From positions 1 to 35,024 of the forward strand of contig SLMP01000064.1 in assembly GCA_007133465.1 (NCBI GenBank): 35,024 nucleotides of DNA, given 5' to 3'. The DNA is from Nitriliruptoraceae bacterium (GTDB taxonomy: Bacteria; Actinomycetota; Nitriliruptoria; Nitriliruptorales; Nitriliruptoraceae). Position 1 is the first letter of the stretch, and every line of letters starts with the position of its first letter. The position numbers were made by a program, and so were the translations under genes. Under the pieces are notes generated by a model that ran no database searches, was not told where the DNA came from, and worked only from the letters and a program-made list of their open reading frames with translations. This document shows positions 1-9,102 of this stretch, one piece after another.

Positions 1-1
1 G

Positions 2-649
2 ACCGTCGGCGGCCGGCGGCCGGCGGGTGCGCCGCCAGGCGGCGACTGGTCGGCCCCCGAGCCACCCGACCGCGGCCGGCCGATCGGGCTCGCACTCGTG
101 CTCATCGGTGTCGGGGTGGTGTGGTTGCTGGCGCTGGCGGGGGTCAGCCTGCCCTGGGAGCTGGTGGTGCCCGCCGCGCTCGTCGTGACCGGTGCGTTGG
201 TGCTGCTGAGCCCCCTGTGGGGTGGTGGCAGCGGGCTCGTCGGGTTCGGGATCGTGCTGGCGATCCTCGCGCTCGTGGTCGCGGTCCCGAGCCCGGCGGC
301 GATCTCGGCCGGTGACCGGACGATCGCGATCACGGACGTCGCGGACCTCGAGGACCGCTACGGGCTCGGAGCGGGCACCATGATCCTCGACCTGCGTGGC
401 CTGGAGCTGCCCCCCGGCACGACCGAGGTGACGGCGGGGGTCAACCTCGGCGAGCTCGTGGTGGTCGTCCCCTCCGACGTCACCGTCACGGGTGAGGGGC
501 GCGTCTTCCTCGGGGAGATCGGGCACTTCGACCGTACGAGCAGCGGGGTCGCGCCTCGGGCGTCCTTCTCCGAGGCGGGCGACGATGCCGACCGGGTCCT
601 GGAGCTCCGCCTGCGCGTCGGGCTCGGGCAGATCGAGGTGCGCCGATGA
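2..649 (+). CDS. LiaF-like/PspC-type membrane protein, 5' end outside window
   Basis: The reading frame is open to the first base of the window, so the true start lies upstream; a GTG at 98 would be an internal start only. The visible part begins with a Gly/Pro/Arg-rich linker, followed by closely spaced hydrophobic segments (around bases 85-210 and 235-290). It ends in a mostly beta-strand domain rich in the pattern VNLGELVVVVPSDV, which resembles the C-terminal domain of LiaF-like cell-wall stress proteins. Proteins of this kind usually carry a PspC domain at the N-terminus, which would lie outside the window; that part is inference. The stop overlaps the next start by four bases (ATGA at 646-649), so the two are translationally coupled. 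The role is probably envelope-stress sensing at the membrane. The fold assignment rests on pattern recognition only. Confidence 0.75.
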   Translation, partial: TVGGRRPAGAPPGGDWSAPEPPDRGRPIGLALVLIGVGVVWLLALAGVSLPWELVVPAALVVTGALVLLSPLWGGGSGLVGFGIVLAILALVVAVPSPAAISAGDRTIAITDVADLEDRYGLGAGTMILDLRGLELPPGTTEVTAGVNLGELVVVVPSDVTVTGEGRVFLGEIGHFDRTSSGVAPRASFSEAGDDADRVLELRLRVGLGQIEVRR

Positions 650-1323
650 CCCGCTCCCAACTGGTGGTCGGGACCGCGCTCATCGCCCTCGGCGCACTGC
701 TGTTCGCGGACCAGGCCGGCGCCATCGACGACGCGTGGGGCCTGGTCCTGCGCTGGTGGCCGCTGCTGTTCGTCGCGAGCGGGCTCGCGCAGCTCGTCAC
801 GCGCCCCCGCAACGTCGTCGGCGGCCTCGTGATGGTCGCCATCGGCGGGCTGCTGCTGCTCTGGACGGTCGGGCCCGTCGCGTCGCTCGCGCTCCTGTGG
901 CCGGCGCTGCTGATCGGTGTGGGCCTGTGGCTGCTGCTCGGGCGGGTCGGGACGGCCCGCCACGGTGCGGGGCCCGGGATGGACGCGTCCGCGGTGTTCG
1001 GTGATCGCCAGGTCACGGCACCCCCCGGGCCGTTCCCGGGCGGGTCCCTCACGACCCTGGTCGGCGACCTCCGTGCCGACCTCCGGGCGACGACCCTGTC
1101 CGGCACCGCGACGCTGCAGGTCACCACCATCCTCGGCGACATCGACCTCGAGGTCCCGCCGAGCTGGCGGGTCGAGGCGAGCGGCCCGGAGCTGCTCGGC
1201 GACGTGGTCCTGCGTTCCGAGGTCGGCCGGGCCCGGCACCCCGACGGGGTGCTGCGCCTCCGGGTGCTCACGCTGTTCGGCGACGTGACGGTCCGGGCGA
1301 CCGCCGGGGCCGCCCGCGGCTGA
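646..1323 (+). CDS. LiaF-like membrane protein (DUF5668-type N-terminus)
   Basis: This protein of 225 residues has about four short hydrophobic segments in the first 105 residues, including WWPLLFVASGLAQLV and LLWPALLIGVGLWLLL, the 'WP..GLW' pattern of LiaI/LiaF-like transmembrane regions. A soluble beta-rich C-terminal domain follows (about residues 115-225), with repeated LxGDLxxD and LGDIDLEVP turns typical of the LiaF C-terminal domain. It starts with ATG inside the stop of the preceding gene and has the same architecture, so the pair probably arose by duplication and works together at the membrane. LiaF proteins in Firmicutes inhibit a stress two-component system, but no sensor kinase is visible here, so that link is only family knowledge. 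The next gene is convergent. Confidence 0.8.
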   Translation: MTRSQLVVGTALIALGALLFADQAGAIDDAWGLVLRWWPLLFVASGLAQLVTRPRNVVGGLVMVAIGGLLLLWTVGPVASLALLWPALLIGVGLWLLLGRVGTARHGAGPGMDASAVFGDRQVTAPPGPFPGGSLTTLVGDLRADLRATTLSGTATLQVTTILGDIDLEVPPSWRVEASGPELLGDVVLRSEVGRARHPDGVLRLRVLTLFGDVTVRATAGAARG

Positions 1324-1379
1324 AGGGTGATCCGGGCGGGTGGCAGCGGGCGAGCGATCACGGCCCGCCGCCTCGGTGG

Positions 1380-3029
1380 TCAGCCCTCCCAGCGGAACCG
1401 CCAGGTCGCGACCACGGCGCCGAGCAGCGCCCAGCCCCCGACGATCGCGAGCTCACGGGTGAGCAGTGCGCCGGTCGAGAAGGCCTCTCGGACCGCGTCC
1501 ACCAGCGGCGCGATCGGCAGCCATCCGGCGATCGCGGTGACCACCTCCGGGAGGACGTCGCCGAGCGGGAAGATCCCCGACAGGAACATCAGCGGCATGA
1601 AGGTCGCCAGCGTGATGGCCGGCACCGCCTCGGCGTTGGGTGCAACGGACCCCACGGCGAGTCCCAGCGCCGCGAAGCAGGCGATGCCGACCCCGAGCAC
1701 GAGGACGAGGGTCGGCCACCCGGTGGCCACCGGCGCGACGCCGTACAGCCACCAGCCGGCGAACAACAGGATCGCCACCGTCAGGGACGCGATCCAGGCG
1801 ACGGACACCAGCCGGCCCGTCAGGTACGCCCACGCCGGCAGCGGCGTGCCGCGCAGGCGCTTCAGCACGCCGCGGTCACGGGCGGCCGCGACCAGCTCCG
1901 GGAGGGCCACGTACGCCGTCAGCGCCACCCCGAACACCGGCATGCCGGTGGTCATCCACTCGGCGAAGGACCGGCCGTCGAACTCCGGGTTGCCGACCAC
2001 CTGCGGCAGGATCACGACGAACAGGGTGGGCAAGGCCAACGCGAAGAACGCGTAGACGGGCTCGCGCCAGACCGAACGGTTCGCGTGCCGGGTCTGGCCC
2101 CAGATCATCCCGAGCGGGCGTGGTGAGCCGTCGGCGGACCACCCGCGCGCGGTCGCGGTGCGGTGTCCCGAGCTCCGGCGGCTGGTCGCGCGGGTCTCGC
2201 GGCCGAGGTGCCGGGATGCGACGACGGCTCCGAGGGCGCCCCACGCCAACAGGGCGGCGAGGCTGCCGAACGCGACCCCTGCGCCACCCACTCCCGGCTG
2301 CAGCGGGACGGCGAGGACCTCGACCGCGTGGCGGAGCGGGAACGTCCATCCGATGGCCTCGAGCCAGCGTGGCAGGTCACCGTCGAACCCGTAGAGGTCG
2401 GAGACGAAGCCGAGCAGGATCACTGCGCCCATCGTGAGGCTCAGCACCGCCTGGCTCGATCCGACGAGGCTCGCGACCGCCAGGCCGAGCGAGGCGAGGA
2501 CACCGATCGTCACGATCAGCCCGAGCAACGCCGCCGGCAGGGTCCGGGGGGTGAGGTCGAGGCCGTAGGCGACGACGCCGACGACCACCATCAGCACCGT
2601 GCCGAGGACGGCGACCCACGCCGCGGCGCCGGCTCGCCCGGCGAGGTAGGCCCAGGCCGGGAGCGGGGTGCCGCGCAGGCGCTTGAGGACACCTTGCTCC
2701 CCGGCGACGGCCACCGAGAACGCCAGCATCACGAACGTGGCCATCGCGACCGCGAAGACCGCCGCCCCCGGCACCAGCCGTTGGATCGCCCCGTCACCGG
2801 CGTCTCCCGGCGCTGCCCCGGCGGCGAGGCCGCTGACGACCAGGAACAGCAGCGGGAAGATCAGCGTGACGAGCAGCGTCGCCGGCGTCCGCCAGGCGTC
2901 GGTGCTCGCGTGGACGACCTCGCCGAGCACCAGTCGCCAGGCCGGCGGGCGGGACACCGGCGCGGTTGGGGGAGGCGCTGCCGGGTCGTGCCGCAGGTCC
3001 GGACGGGAACGCGCGTCGAGGTCAGGCAT
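1380..3029 (-). CDS. ABC-2 type permease, two permease units fused in one chain
   Basis: A 549-residue membrane protein made of two ABC-2 permease units in tandem. Unit 1 spans about residues 30-275 and unit 2 about 305-549. Each has an N-terminal membrane anchor, a large extracytoplasmic stretch and about five further membrane segments. Both carry nearly the same cytoplasmic loop, LKRLRGTPLPAWAYL followed by GR, which shows that one unit is a copy of the other. ABC-2 exporters normally use two separate permease chains, so this polypeptide could supply both. The ATG start at 3029 lies inside the end of the upstream ATPase gene (8-base overlap, ATGCCTGA), so the two are one operon and form one exporter. 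The substrate is unknown; drugs or lipids are typical. Confidence 0.88.
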   Translation of the reverse strand: MPDLDARSRPDLRHDPAAPPPTAPVSRPPAWRLVLGEVVHASTDAWRTPATLLVTLIFPLLFLVVSGLAAGAAPGDAGDGAIQRLVPGAAVFAVAMATFVMLAFSVAVAGEQGVLKRLRGTPLPAWAYLAGRAGAAAWVAVLGTVLMVVVGVVAYGLDLTPRTLPAALLGLIVTIGVLASLGLAVASLVGSSQAVLSLTMGAVILLGFVSDLYGFDGDLPRWLEAIGWTFPLRHAVEVLAVPLQPGVGGAGVAFGSLAALLAWGALGAVVASRHLGRETRATSRRSSGHRTATARGWSADGSPRPLGMIWGQTRHANRSVWREPVYAFFALALPTLFVVILPQVVGNPEFDGRSFAEWMTTGMPVFGVALTAYVALPELVAAARDRGVLKRLRGTPLPAWAYLTGRLVSVAWIASLTVAILLFAGWWLYGVAPVATGWPTLVLVLGVGIACFAALGLAVGSVAPNAEAVPAITLATFMPLMFLSGIFPLGDVLPEVVTAIAGWLPIAPLVDAVREAFSTGALLTRELAIVGGWALLGAVVATWRFRWEG

Positions 3030-3942
3030 CGTCAGGCTCCGTGGTGGCCCCGACGAGCTCCAGGTAGGTCTCCTCGAAGCTGCGGCGCAGCAGCCGTAGC
3101 TGGTCGAACTCGAGGCCCCGCTCCGTCGCCCAGCCGGTGAGGGCCTGCAGGTCGCGGGTCGGCGTGGTGGAGCGCACCTCCACCGCGTCGCCGTCGATGG
3201 TGAGGTCGCCGTCGATCCGAGGCAGCTCGCCGACCACCACGTCGGCGGGCAGCCGGAAGCTGATGACGGCCTGTGCGCCCGCCGCCTGGTCGACGAGCTC
3301 GTCCGGCGTGCCGAGCGCGACGAGTCGTCCGGCCGCGACGACGGCGACGCGGTCCGCGAGCCGGTAGGCCTCCTCCATGTAGTGGGTGGTGAGCAGGACG
3401 GTCTTGCCGACGTCGCACAGGCTCGCCACGACGTCCCACGCCTGTCGGCGGGCGGAGGGGTCGAACCCGGTGGTGGGCTCGTCGAGGAAGAGCAGGTCGG
3501 GGTCGCCGATCAGTCCGAGCGCGAGGTCGACCCGGCGGCGCTGTCCGCCGGACAACGAGCGTGTGCGCTCGTCGGCCTTGCCGCCGAGCCCGACGAGGTC
3601 GATCACCTCCTCGACGTCCCGCGGGCGGCGGTAGAAGCCGGCGTAGTGCCGCAGCAGTTCGCGGGGGCTGAAGCGGTCCTCCATCCCCGCTTCCTGGAGG
3701 ACGATACCGATGCGCTCCCGGTAGGCGCGCCCGCCGGTCTCCGGGTCGAACCCGAGCACCTCGACGTGCCCGCTCGTCCGCTTCCGGTGGCCTTCGAGGA
3801 TCTCCACGGTCGTGGTCTTGCCGGCGCCGTTCGGGCCGACGATGGCGACGACCTCACCTTCCTCGATGGTGAGGTCCAGGCCTCGCACCGCGTGGTTGTC
3901 CCCGTAGCGCTTGTGCAGGTCCCTCACCACGATCGCCGCCAC
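3022..3942 (-). CDS. ABC transporter ATP-binding protein (exporter)
   Basis: The ATPase partner of the downstream fused permease. With the start used here it has about 306 residues. Walker A is GPNGAGKT at about residues 36-43, the signature LSGGQ at about 129-133, and Walker B LLFLDEP at about 149-155, followed by the switch histidine in LLTTHYMEEA. The C-terminal 90 residues resemble the extension of drug-exporter ATPases of the DrrA/CcmA type. The frame is open to 4086, but the added N-terminus is Arg/Pro-rich and unlike the family. Two adjacent GTG codons (3945 and 3942) follow a strong purine-rich AGGAG site, and the second has the better spacing. The N-terminus VAAIVVRDLHKRYG then fits the family. 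Confidence 0.9.
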   Translation of the reverse strand: MAAIVVRDLHKRYGDNHAVRGLDLTIEEGEVVAIVGPNGAGKTTTVEILEGHRKRTSGHVEVLGFDPETGGRAYRERIGIVLQEAGMEDRFSPRELLRHYAGFYRRPRDVEEVIDLVGLGGKADERTRSLSGGQRRRVDLALGLIGDPDLLFLDEPTTGFDPSARRQAWDVVASLCDVGKTVLLTTHYMEEAYRLADRVAVVAAGRLVALGTPDELVDQAAGAQAVISFRLPADVVVGELPRIDGDLTIDGDAVEVRSTTPTRDLQALTGWATERGLEFDQLRLLRRSFEETYLELVGATTEPDDA

Positions 3943-4126
3943 CACCGCTCCTCTCCTCGACGAGCGCACGCGGGCACGAACGTCGGCGCGCGCGGGACGG
4001 CCTTCAAGTCTGGTGACCCGGGGAGGGGACCCGTAGGGGCGTTCGCCCCGTCCGGCCGGGTCACCGGATCGTCGACGTGGTGGCACCGGCCCGGTCTGAC
4101 GCCGGCGTTGCTCGCAGCGGTCGACG

Positions 4127-6193
4127 CTAGTAGTGGAATCCGAGTAGGCGGAGGTGGTACAGGAACGGGGCGAACGCCAGCAGGCCGAGCGCGACGCCGG
4201 AGTAGTAGACCCGCCCGGCGGTCGAACCTTCGCCGTCTCGCCAGAGCCGGATGACGACGAAGGCGAGCCCGGCGGTCAGCACGACGCTGACCAGGGGGAG
4301 CCACAACAGCGCCCGGGTGAACGGGCTGACCCGCAGCAGGCCACCCATGTCGATGACGAAGTGTCCGACGAAGCCGATGAGGAAGGCGACGAGGAGGCCA
4401 CCGGCCAGCCCGCCGAGACGTCGTGCCTGGCGCACGTCGGTCGGCGTCCCGCCGTGGCGGCGACGCAGTCGCCCAGCGATGGCGCCGACCGGCCAGCCGA
4501 CCGCCGCGACGAGGGCCACGGCGAGGAAGGCCAACAGCAGCCCGAGGACGAACCCGGTGGTCTCGTACCAGGCCAGCCGGTCCATGGAGAACAGCTGCGG
4601 GCCGGCCACGTGCAGCCCGGCCACCTCACCGGCGTCGTCGGTGTCGAAGACGAGCGTGGACGTGCCGCCCTCCTCGATGAACACCCCGGATCCGCTCGGT
4701 GTCCACCGCGTGTCCGCCAGCAGCCCGACCGGGGCCATGGCGGTGTCCAGGGTTCCGTCGTCGTTGGCGGTGACCTGCAGCCGGATGCCCATCAGGGTGG
4801 AGACCAGCCGCATGAAGGTGAAGCTGTCGTGGCGGTTCCAGCGGTACTGCCCGGCGAAGGCGTCGACGTCGCTGCCCGCTGCGGCCGGCGCGGCGGCCGG
4901 CTGCGCGGGGACCGGGACGAGCTCGTCGAGGGCGTCGTAGATCAGCGTGTGCGTGACCTCCACACCCGCGCCGTGGTTGAACGCGACGAACAACCCGAGA
5001 TCGGCCTCGGGCAGCAGGTAGAGGTGGGCGCTCGCTCCCACCCAGCTGCCGCCGTGCTGCACGCCCCGCCGCTCACCAGCAAGGTGCTCGAAGAAGCCGT
5101 AGCCGATGCCCGCGATGTCGGGGTGCGGCGCGAACTGGGTGCGGTGCATCGCCGCGACCGTGTCGGGCTCCAGGATGCGGGTGCCGTCGTGCTCGCCGCC
5201 GCCGAGGTGGGCGAGCATGAACGAGGCGATGTCCTCGCCGGTGGTCCACAAGCCGCCGGTCGGCAGCGCGTTGACGTGCATGGGCGGGACCGCGCTGGCG
5301 GTGTCGGCCCCTGGGAGGGCCTCGTGCGGGACGACGTCGTGGGCGTCGGGGACCGGGCGCCCGTAGGTGCTGCGGGACATGCCGAGCGGCTCGAGGATGC
5401 CGGCGGTCACGTAGTCCTCGAACGTCTCGCCGCTGAGGTTCTCCACGAGGTGGCCCGCCAGGGCGATGCCGTAGTTGTCGTACTGGTGCGCGATGCCCGG
5501 GGAACGGATCCGCGGCGGTTGGAACCGCGACAGGCTGTCGGCCAGCGGGTCGGCCTCGCCCGGCCCGGGAGCTGCCGACCCGAGGAGGTAGTACTCGCCG
5601 AAACCCGCGGTATGGGTGAGCAGGTGCGCCGCCGTGACGGGCTCACCGAAGGCGTCGGGGACCTCGAACTCCGTCAGGTGATTGTTGACGTCGGCCTGCA
5701 GGTCGAGGGCGCCCTGCTCGACCTGCTGCATGACCGCGGTGGCGGTCAGCAGCTTGCTGACCGAGCCGATGTCGAACCGGGTCCGCCGAGCGTCGACGGG
5801 CGTCTCCCGGTCCAGGTCGGTGTGGCCGTAGCCCTGCGCGTGGGCGATGGCCCCATCGGCCACGACCACGACGACCCCGCCGGGGATGCCGTGCTGCGCC
5901 ATCGCCGCGGCGACGGACGCGTCCATGCCGGCGACGACCGTTTCGATGTCCCCGGACGCCACGGGTCCCCCCGCCGCCAGGATCGGGGCGATCGCCGCGT
6001 CGCGGCCGGCGCCGGCGACCTGCTCGGGAGCACCAGGCGGGACGGTGAAGCCGGCGACAGCGCTCGACGCGAGGAGCACGACCGCGGCCGATGCCCACAC
6101 GCGGCGGTGGGCATGCTGCCGGGTGGTCGGGCGGGATCCGGGTCGCTGGGGAGCCGCCCCGGGAACCTGGTCGCTCAGATCGCGCAGACGCAT
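4127..6193 (-). CDS. Serine beta-lactamase-like hydrolase with membrane C-terminus
   Basis: About 688 residues. The frame is open to 6256, but the ATG at 6193 has a GGAGG site five bases upstream and opens a plausible N-terminus with a membrane anchor (VWASAAVVLLASSAVAGF), so the shorter form is preferred. The class C beta-lactamase/esterase motifs are complete: SVSK at about residues 144-147 (catalytic Ser and Lys), YDN at about 238-240, and HGG at about 380-382. A linker of about 150 residues resembling the DUF3471-type lipocalin tail follows, then four membrane segments at the C-terminus. The active domain should face outside the cell and act on peptides, peptidoglycan or esters; the substrate cannot be told. 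It stands alone, with a gap of about 180 bases to the ABC genes downstream. Confidence 0.88.
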   Translation of the reverse strand: MRLRDLSDQVPGAAPQRPGSRPTTRQHAHRRVWASAAVVLLASSAVAGFTVPPGAPEQVAGAGRDAAIAPILAAGGPVASGDIETVVAGMDASVAAAMAQHGIPGGVVVVVADGAIAHAQGYGHTDLDRETPVDARRTRFDIGSVSKLLTATAVMQQVEQGALDLQADVNNHLTEFEVPDAFGEPVTAAHLLTHTAGFGEYYLLGSAAPGPGEADPLADSLSRFQPPRIRSPGIAHQYDNYGIALAGHLVENLSGETFEDYVTAGILEPLGMSRSTYGRPVPDAHDVVPHEALPGADTASAVPPMHVNALPTGGLWTTGEDIASFMLAHLGGGEHDGTRILEPDTVAAMHRTQFAPHPDIAGIGYGFFEHLAGERRGVQHGGSWVGASAHLYLLPEADLGLFVAFNHGAGVEVTHTLIYDALDELVPVPAQPAAAPAAAGSDVDAFAGQYRWNRHDSFTFMRLVSTLMGIRLQVTANDDGTLDTAMAPVGLLADTRWTPSGSGVFIEEGGTSTLVFDTDDAGEVAGLHVAGPQLFSMDRLAWYETTGFVLGLLLAFLAVALVAAVGWPVGAIAGRLRRRHGGTPTDVRQARRLGGLAGGLLVAFLIGFVGHFVIDMGGLLRVSPFTRALLWLPLVSVVLTAGLAFVVIRLWRDGEGSTAGRVYYSGVALGLLAFAPFLYHLRLLGFHY

Positions 6194-6256
6194 GCCAACC
6201 TCCGCACCCCCCGTGCGTTTCCGCGGCGGAGACGCCGAGCAGCCAGGGAGGATCAC

Positions 6257-6423
6257 GCTCCCCGCTGGCGGCAGACGCCGGTAGACCCGTCAGCCCACGA
6301 GCGCCGGGACCTTCGATCCCTTCGGTGGACCGGTGACGTGCGGCACGGTGCGAGTCGGGCCATCGCCTCGCGACCGACAGAGCCCGGGACCGTCTCCGTC
6401 TGGACGCCTGGGACGGGGACGTG
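6257..6423. other. Gap between hydrolase and engB, no gene seen
   Basis: No ribosome site, conserved frame or strong hairpin was found. It should contain the promoter of the hydrolase gene on the minus strand. Confidence 0.4.
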
Positions 6424-7011
6424 TCAGGTGCCGGTGAGCCACGTCCGGACGAGGTCGCGGAGACGGTCGAGGTTGACACCCTTGACGGCGCTGACCCACA
6501 CGACCGCCTTGGGATCCACGTCGCACCCGGCCGCGAGGTCTCGCCGCCGCCGCTGCCGCTGCGACGAGCGGACCTTGTCGTGCTTCGTCGCGACCACCGT
6601 GAACGGCACGCCCCGCTCGCGCAGCCACACCAACATCTCCTGGTCCAGCTTCGTCGGGCCCACCTCGCCGTCGATCAGCAGCAGCGTCATGACCAGCGCG
6701 TCACGCTCGACGAGGTAGCGCTCCATCCGCCGTCGCCACGCTGCCCGATCGGTCGCGGACACCTTGGCGTACCCGTAGCCGGGAAGGTCGACGAGCGTTC
6801 CGCCGTCGCGGTGCACGAAGCAGTTGAGCAGCTGGGTCCGGCCCGGGGTCTTGGAGGTCCGGGCGAGGTCCTTCCGCCCCGCCAGGGCGTTGAGCAGCGA
6901 CGACTTGCCCACGTTCGAACGGCCGACGATCGCCACCTCGGCGTCGCTGTGAGGGAGTTGTCCCGGCTCCGCGGCGGAGCGCAGGAACGTGAGCTGCAGG
7001 GGAGCGCTCAC
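6424..7011 (-). CDS. engB: Ribosome-biogenesis GTPase EngB/YsxC
   Basis: A 195-residue TRAFAC-class GTPase, the usual length of the family, which acts in assembly of the large ribosomal subunit. Visible motifs are G1 GRSNVGKSS (residues 30-38), G2 around SKTPGRTQ (53-60), G3 DLPGYGYAKV (75-84), G4 TKHDK and G5 VSAVKG. The GRSNVGKSS and DLPGYGYAKV strings are specific to EngB rather than other GTPases. The GTG start overlaps the stop of the oxidase gene by four bases (GTGA, 7008-7011), so translation is coupled to it. In many bacteria engB lies next to clpX or lon; coupling to an amine oxidase is not a functional link I can explain. Confidence 0.95.
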   Translation of the reverse strand: MSAPLQLTFLRSAAEPGQLPHSDAEVAIVGRSNVGKSSLLNALAGRKDLARTSKTPGRTQLLNCFVHRDGGTLVDLPGYGYAKVSATDRAAWRRRMERYLVERDALVMTLLLIDGEVGPTKLDQEMLVWLRERGVPFTVVATKHDKVRSSQRQRRRRDLAAGCDVDPKAVVWVSAVKGVNLDRLRDLVRTWLTGT

Positions 7012-8159
7012 GTGAGCAGCCGGTCGAGGCCGAACAGGCCCACGTCGTGTCGGGTCGTGTCGTCGACCGCCAGGTCCGCGAGGATCTCACCGACGACGGC
7101 GGCGAACTTGAAGCCATGCCCCGAGCAGGGGGAGGCGACGACCACCTGCGGGTGGTCCGGCAGCCGGTCGACGACGAAGTGCTCGTCGGCGGTGTTGGTG
7201 AACAGGCACGTCGCGAGGGTGAGCACCGGCCCGTCCGCGTCGGGGAAGTACGCCGCGACCGCCTCCCGGAGCAGCGCTTCGTCGTCGGCGTCGGGGGGCT
7301 GACGCAGGTCCTCGGGCGGGCCCTGCTCCTGGCGGTGGTGGTAGCGGCCGAGCTTGAAGCCCGGGATGCCGTACTGCGGGAAGCCGTAGTAGCGGCCGAG
7401 GTCGGTCTCGAGGTTGAAGACCGGGAACGTCGCCGGCGCGAACCGCTCCGGGCGGTGGGGCGCGAACCAGCCGAGCACCTGCCGTTCGGGGACGGCTCGG
7501 CCGGCGAGCGGGGCCACGAGGTCGCCGATCCACGCGCCGGCGCTGACCACCAACCGCTCGGCGTGGTAGCGCCCCCGCTCGGTGGTCACGACGACGCCGT
7601 CACCGTCGGGCTCCCAACCGAGGACGGGCTCGTGCCCGTGGAGTTCGGCGCCGAGCGCCATGGCGGCTTCGGCATGGGCGACCACGCACCGCTCCGGGAG
7701 CAGGAAGCCGCCGTCCGGCTGGTAGCAGGCGAGGACGCCGTCCGGGAGCCGGTAGCCGGGGAAGCGCCGGTGCAACGCGTCCGCGTCGAGGACCTCGTGG
7801 GGGAGGTCGTGCTCCTCGCACGACCGCACCGACCCTTCGAAGACCCAGTTGGCCTCAGCCGCCGCGTCGATGCTGCCGGTCTGGAGCAGCAGCCGCTCGC
7901 CGGCGACGGTCTCGAGCTCGCGCCACAGCACGAACGCGCGGCGCAGGAGCGCGACGTAGGACGGGTCCTCGTAGTAGGCCAGCCGGATGATGCGGGTGAT
8001 CCCGTGCGACGAGCCGAGCGTGTTCGGGATGCCGTACCGGTCGAGTGCCAGTACGCGTTGGCCTCGCCGCGCGAGGTGGTAGGCGGCGGCGCTGCCCATC
8101 GCGCCGACGCCGACGACGATCACGTCGTAGTGGCCGCCCGAGGTGGTCTGGAGTCCCAT
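7008..8159 (-). CDS. FAD-dependent sarcosine/N-methyl-L-tryptophan oxidase family
   Basis: A 383-residue flavoprotein of the monomeric sarcosine oxidase/N-methyltryptophan oxidase family, which demethylates secondary amino acids with release of hydrogen peroxide and formaldehyde. It has a Rossmann motif GVGAMG at residues 17-22 preceded by YDVIVV, the conserved SSHGITRIIRLAYYED stretch (about 50-65), and Cys318 in TCLFTNTADEHFVVD. That cysteine lies where the family attaches FAD covalently. A glycine-rich SGHGFKF follows near the C-terminus. The exact substrate cannot be fixed from sequence. The gene is upstream of engB and overlaps it by four bases. Confidence 0.88.
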   Translation of the reverse strand: MGLQTTSGGHYDVIVVGVGAMGSAAAYHLARRGQRVLALDRYGIPNTLGSSHGITRIIRLAYYEDPSYVALLRRAFVLWRELETVAGERLLLQTGSIDAAAEANWVFEGSVRSCEEHDLPHEVLDADALHRRFPGYRLPDGVLACYQPDGGFLLPERCVVAHAEAAMALGAELHGHEPVLGWEPDGDGVVVTTERGRYHAERLVVSAGAWIGDLVAPLAGRAVPERQVLGWFAPHRPERFAPATFPVFNLETDLGRYYGFPQYGIPGFKLGRYHHRQEQGPPEDLRQPPDADDEALLREAVAAYFPDADGPVLTLATCLFTNTADEHFVVDRLPDHPQVVVASPCSGHGFKFAAVVGEILADLAVDDTTRHDVGLFGLDRLLT

Positions 8160-8184
8160 CCAGCGAGCCTACTTCGCCCCGTGT

Positions 8185-9102
8185 TCACCACAGGGTCGGG
8201 CGCAGCCACGGGGGGTCGACCGGGCGCATGCGCCGGGCCCCGACCACCAGCCAGGCGCCGCTGATCAGGACCACCGCGGCCCCGATCACGGGTTCGCTCG
8301 GGTCGATCTCGCCGCCCGAGGCGACCACGAACGCGTTCATGGACAGCAGCGCGAGGCCGAGCGTGACCGTCTTGATCAGCAGCATCGCGGCGAGCACCGG
8401 GCCCATCGGGTGACCCCGGAGCAGCAGCACGCCCGCGAGCACGAGGAGCGGCAGCACGACGCCGAGGTCGAGGACGTGGACGATGCTCGGGATGTCGTAG
8501 GTGAAGAGGGTGTCCGGGATACCCCCGGGCCACACCGAGACGATGTCGATCAGCCACAGCGTCGCGAACAGCAGGGCGACGACGATCAGGAACCAGGCGG
8601 CGCCTCGTCGCGGCACGTCGACGAACGCCGGCGCGACCGCCGCGGCGTCCAGCCGGAACACCCCGTCCAGGAGCAGGTACAGACCGAGGCCGATCGCCGC
8701 GATGTAGACCAGCAGCGCGTCGTTGTACGGGGCGACGACGTACATCAGGTAGGTGTAGGGCACGTACAGGCACACCGCGAGCCAGACGAGGTGTCCCGCC
8801 AGGGAGCCGCGACGCGCACGGATGCCGCCCCACAGCAGGGCGATCGCCGCCAGCAGCGTGACCAGGTCCTGGCCGCGCAGGGTCTCCGGCAGGGTCGGGC
8901 GCACGCCGTCGGGTGCGGGGTAGGCCCCCTCGACGAACAGCCCGAAGCTCGTCGCGGCGAACAGCACCATCGCCAGCAGCACCGTGAGCAGCAGCGGCGG
9001 CGGGCCGCCGTCGCGTCGGCGCAGGACCCGGCCGGGGGCGGCGGTGTCGGGCGGCGCGGCCGTGCCGGCCGCCGATGTCGGCGCGTCGGTGCTCGCCGTC
9101 AC
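8185..9102 (-). CDS. Eight-helix membrane protein of unknown function
   Basis: About 305 residues with eight clear hydrophobic segments, for example LLLTVLLAMVLFAATSFGLF, WLAVCLYVPYTYLMYVV, LIVVALLFATLWLIDIV and PVIGAAVVLISGAWLVV. I recognise no catalytic motif or family. The open frame runs far upstream, to 10566, but that part is Arg/Pro-rich and antisense to the zinc-ribbon gene. The start is set at the GTG at 9102, which overlaps the TGA of the upstream gene (GTGA, 9099-9102) as expected for coupled translation. Together with the four-helix protein upstream it forms a two-gene membrane operon. Confidence 0.8.
   Translation of the reverse strand: MTASTDAPTSAAGTAAPPDTAAPGRVLRRRDGGPPPLLLTVLLAMVLFAATSFGLFVEGAYPAPDGVRPTLPETLRGQDLVTLLAAIALLWGGIRARRGSLAGHLVWLAVCLYVPYTYLMYVVAPYNDALLVYIAAIGLGLYLLLDGVFRLDAAAVAPAFVDVPRRGAAWFLIVVALLFATLWLIDIVSVWPGGIPDTLFTYDIPSIVHVLDLGVVLPLLVLAGVLLLRGHPMGPVLAAMLLIKTVTLGLALLSMNAFVVASGGEIDPSEPVIGAAVVLISGAWLVVGARRMRPVDPPWLRPTLW

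Noticed and set aside
1327-1369. Bidirectional terminator between convergent genes
   Set aside because: GTGATC/GATCAC and GGCGGG/CCCGCC pairs exist but are short, far apart and mutually exclusive.
4127-6193. Beta-lactamase gene controlled by the BlaI pair
   Set aside because: It is about 25 kb from the pair and no matching operator was seen in front of it; it is kept only as something to test.
4154-6718. An 854-codon plus-strand open frame opposite the serine hydrolase
   Set aside because: It is the mirror of a well-supported gene, with low-complexity Arg/Gly/Glu content and no recognisable domain. Long antisense frames are expected at this GC content.
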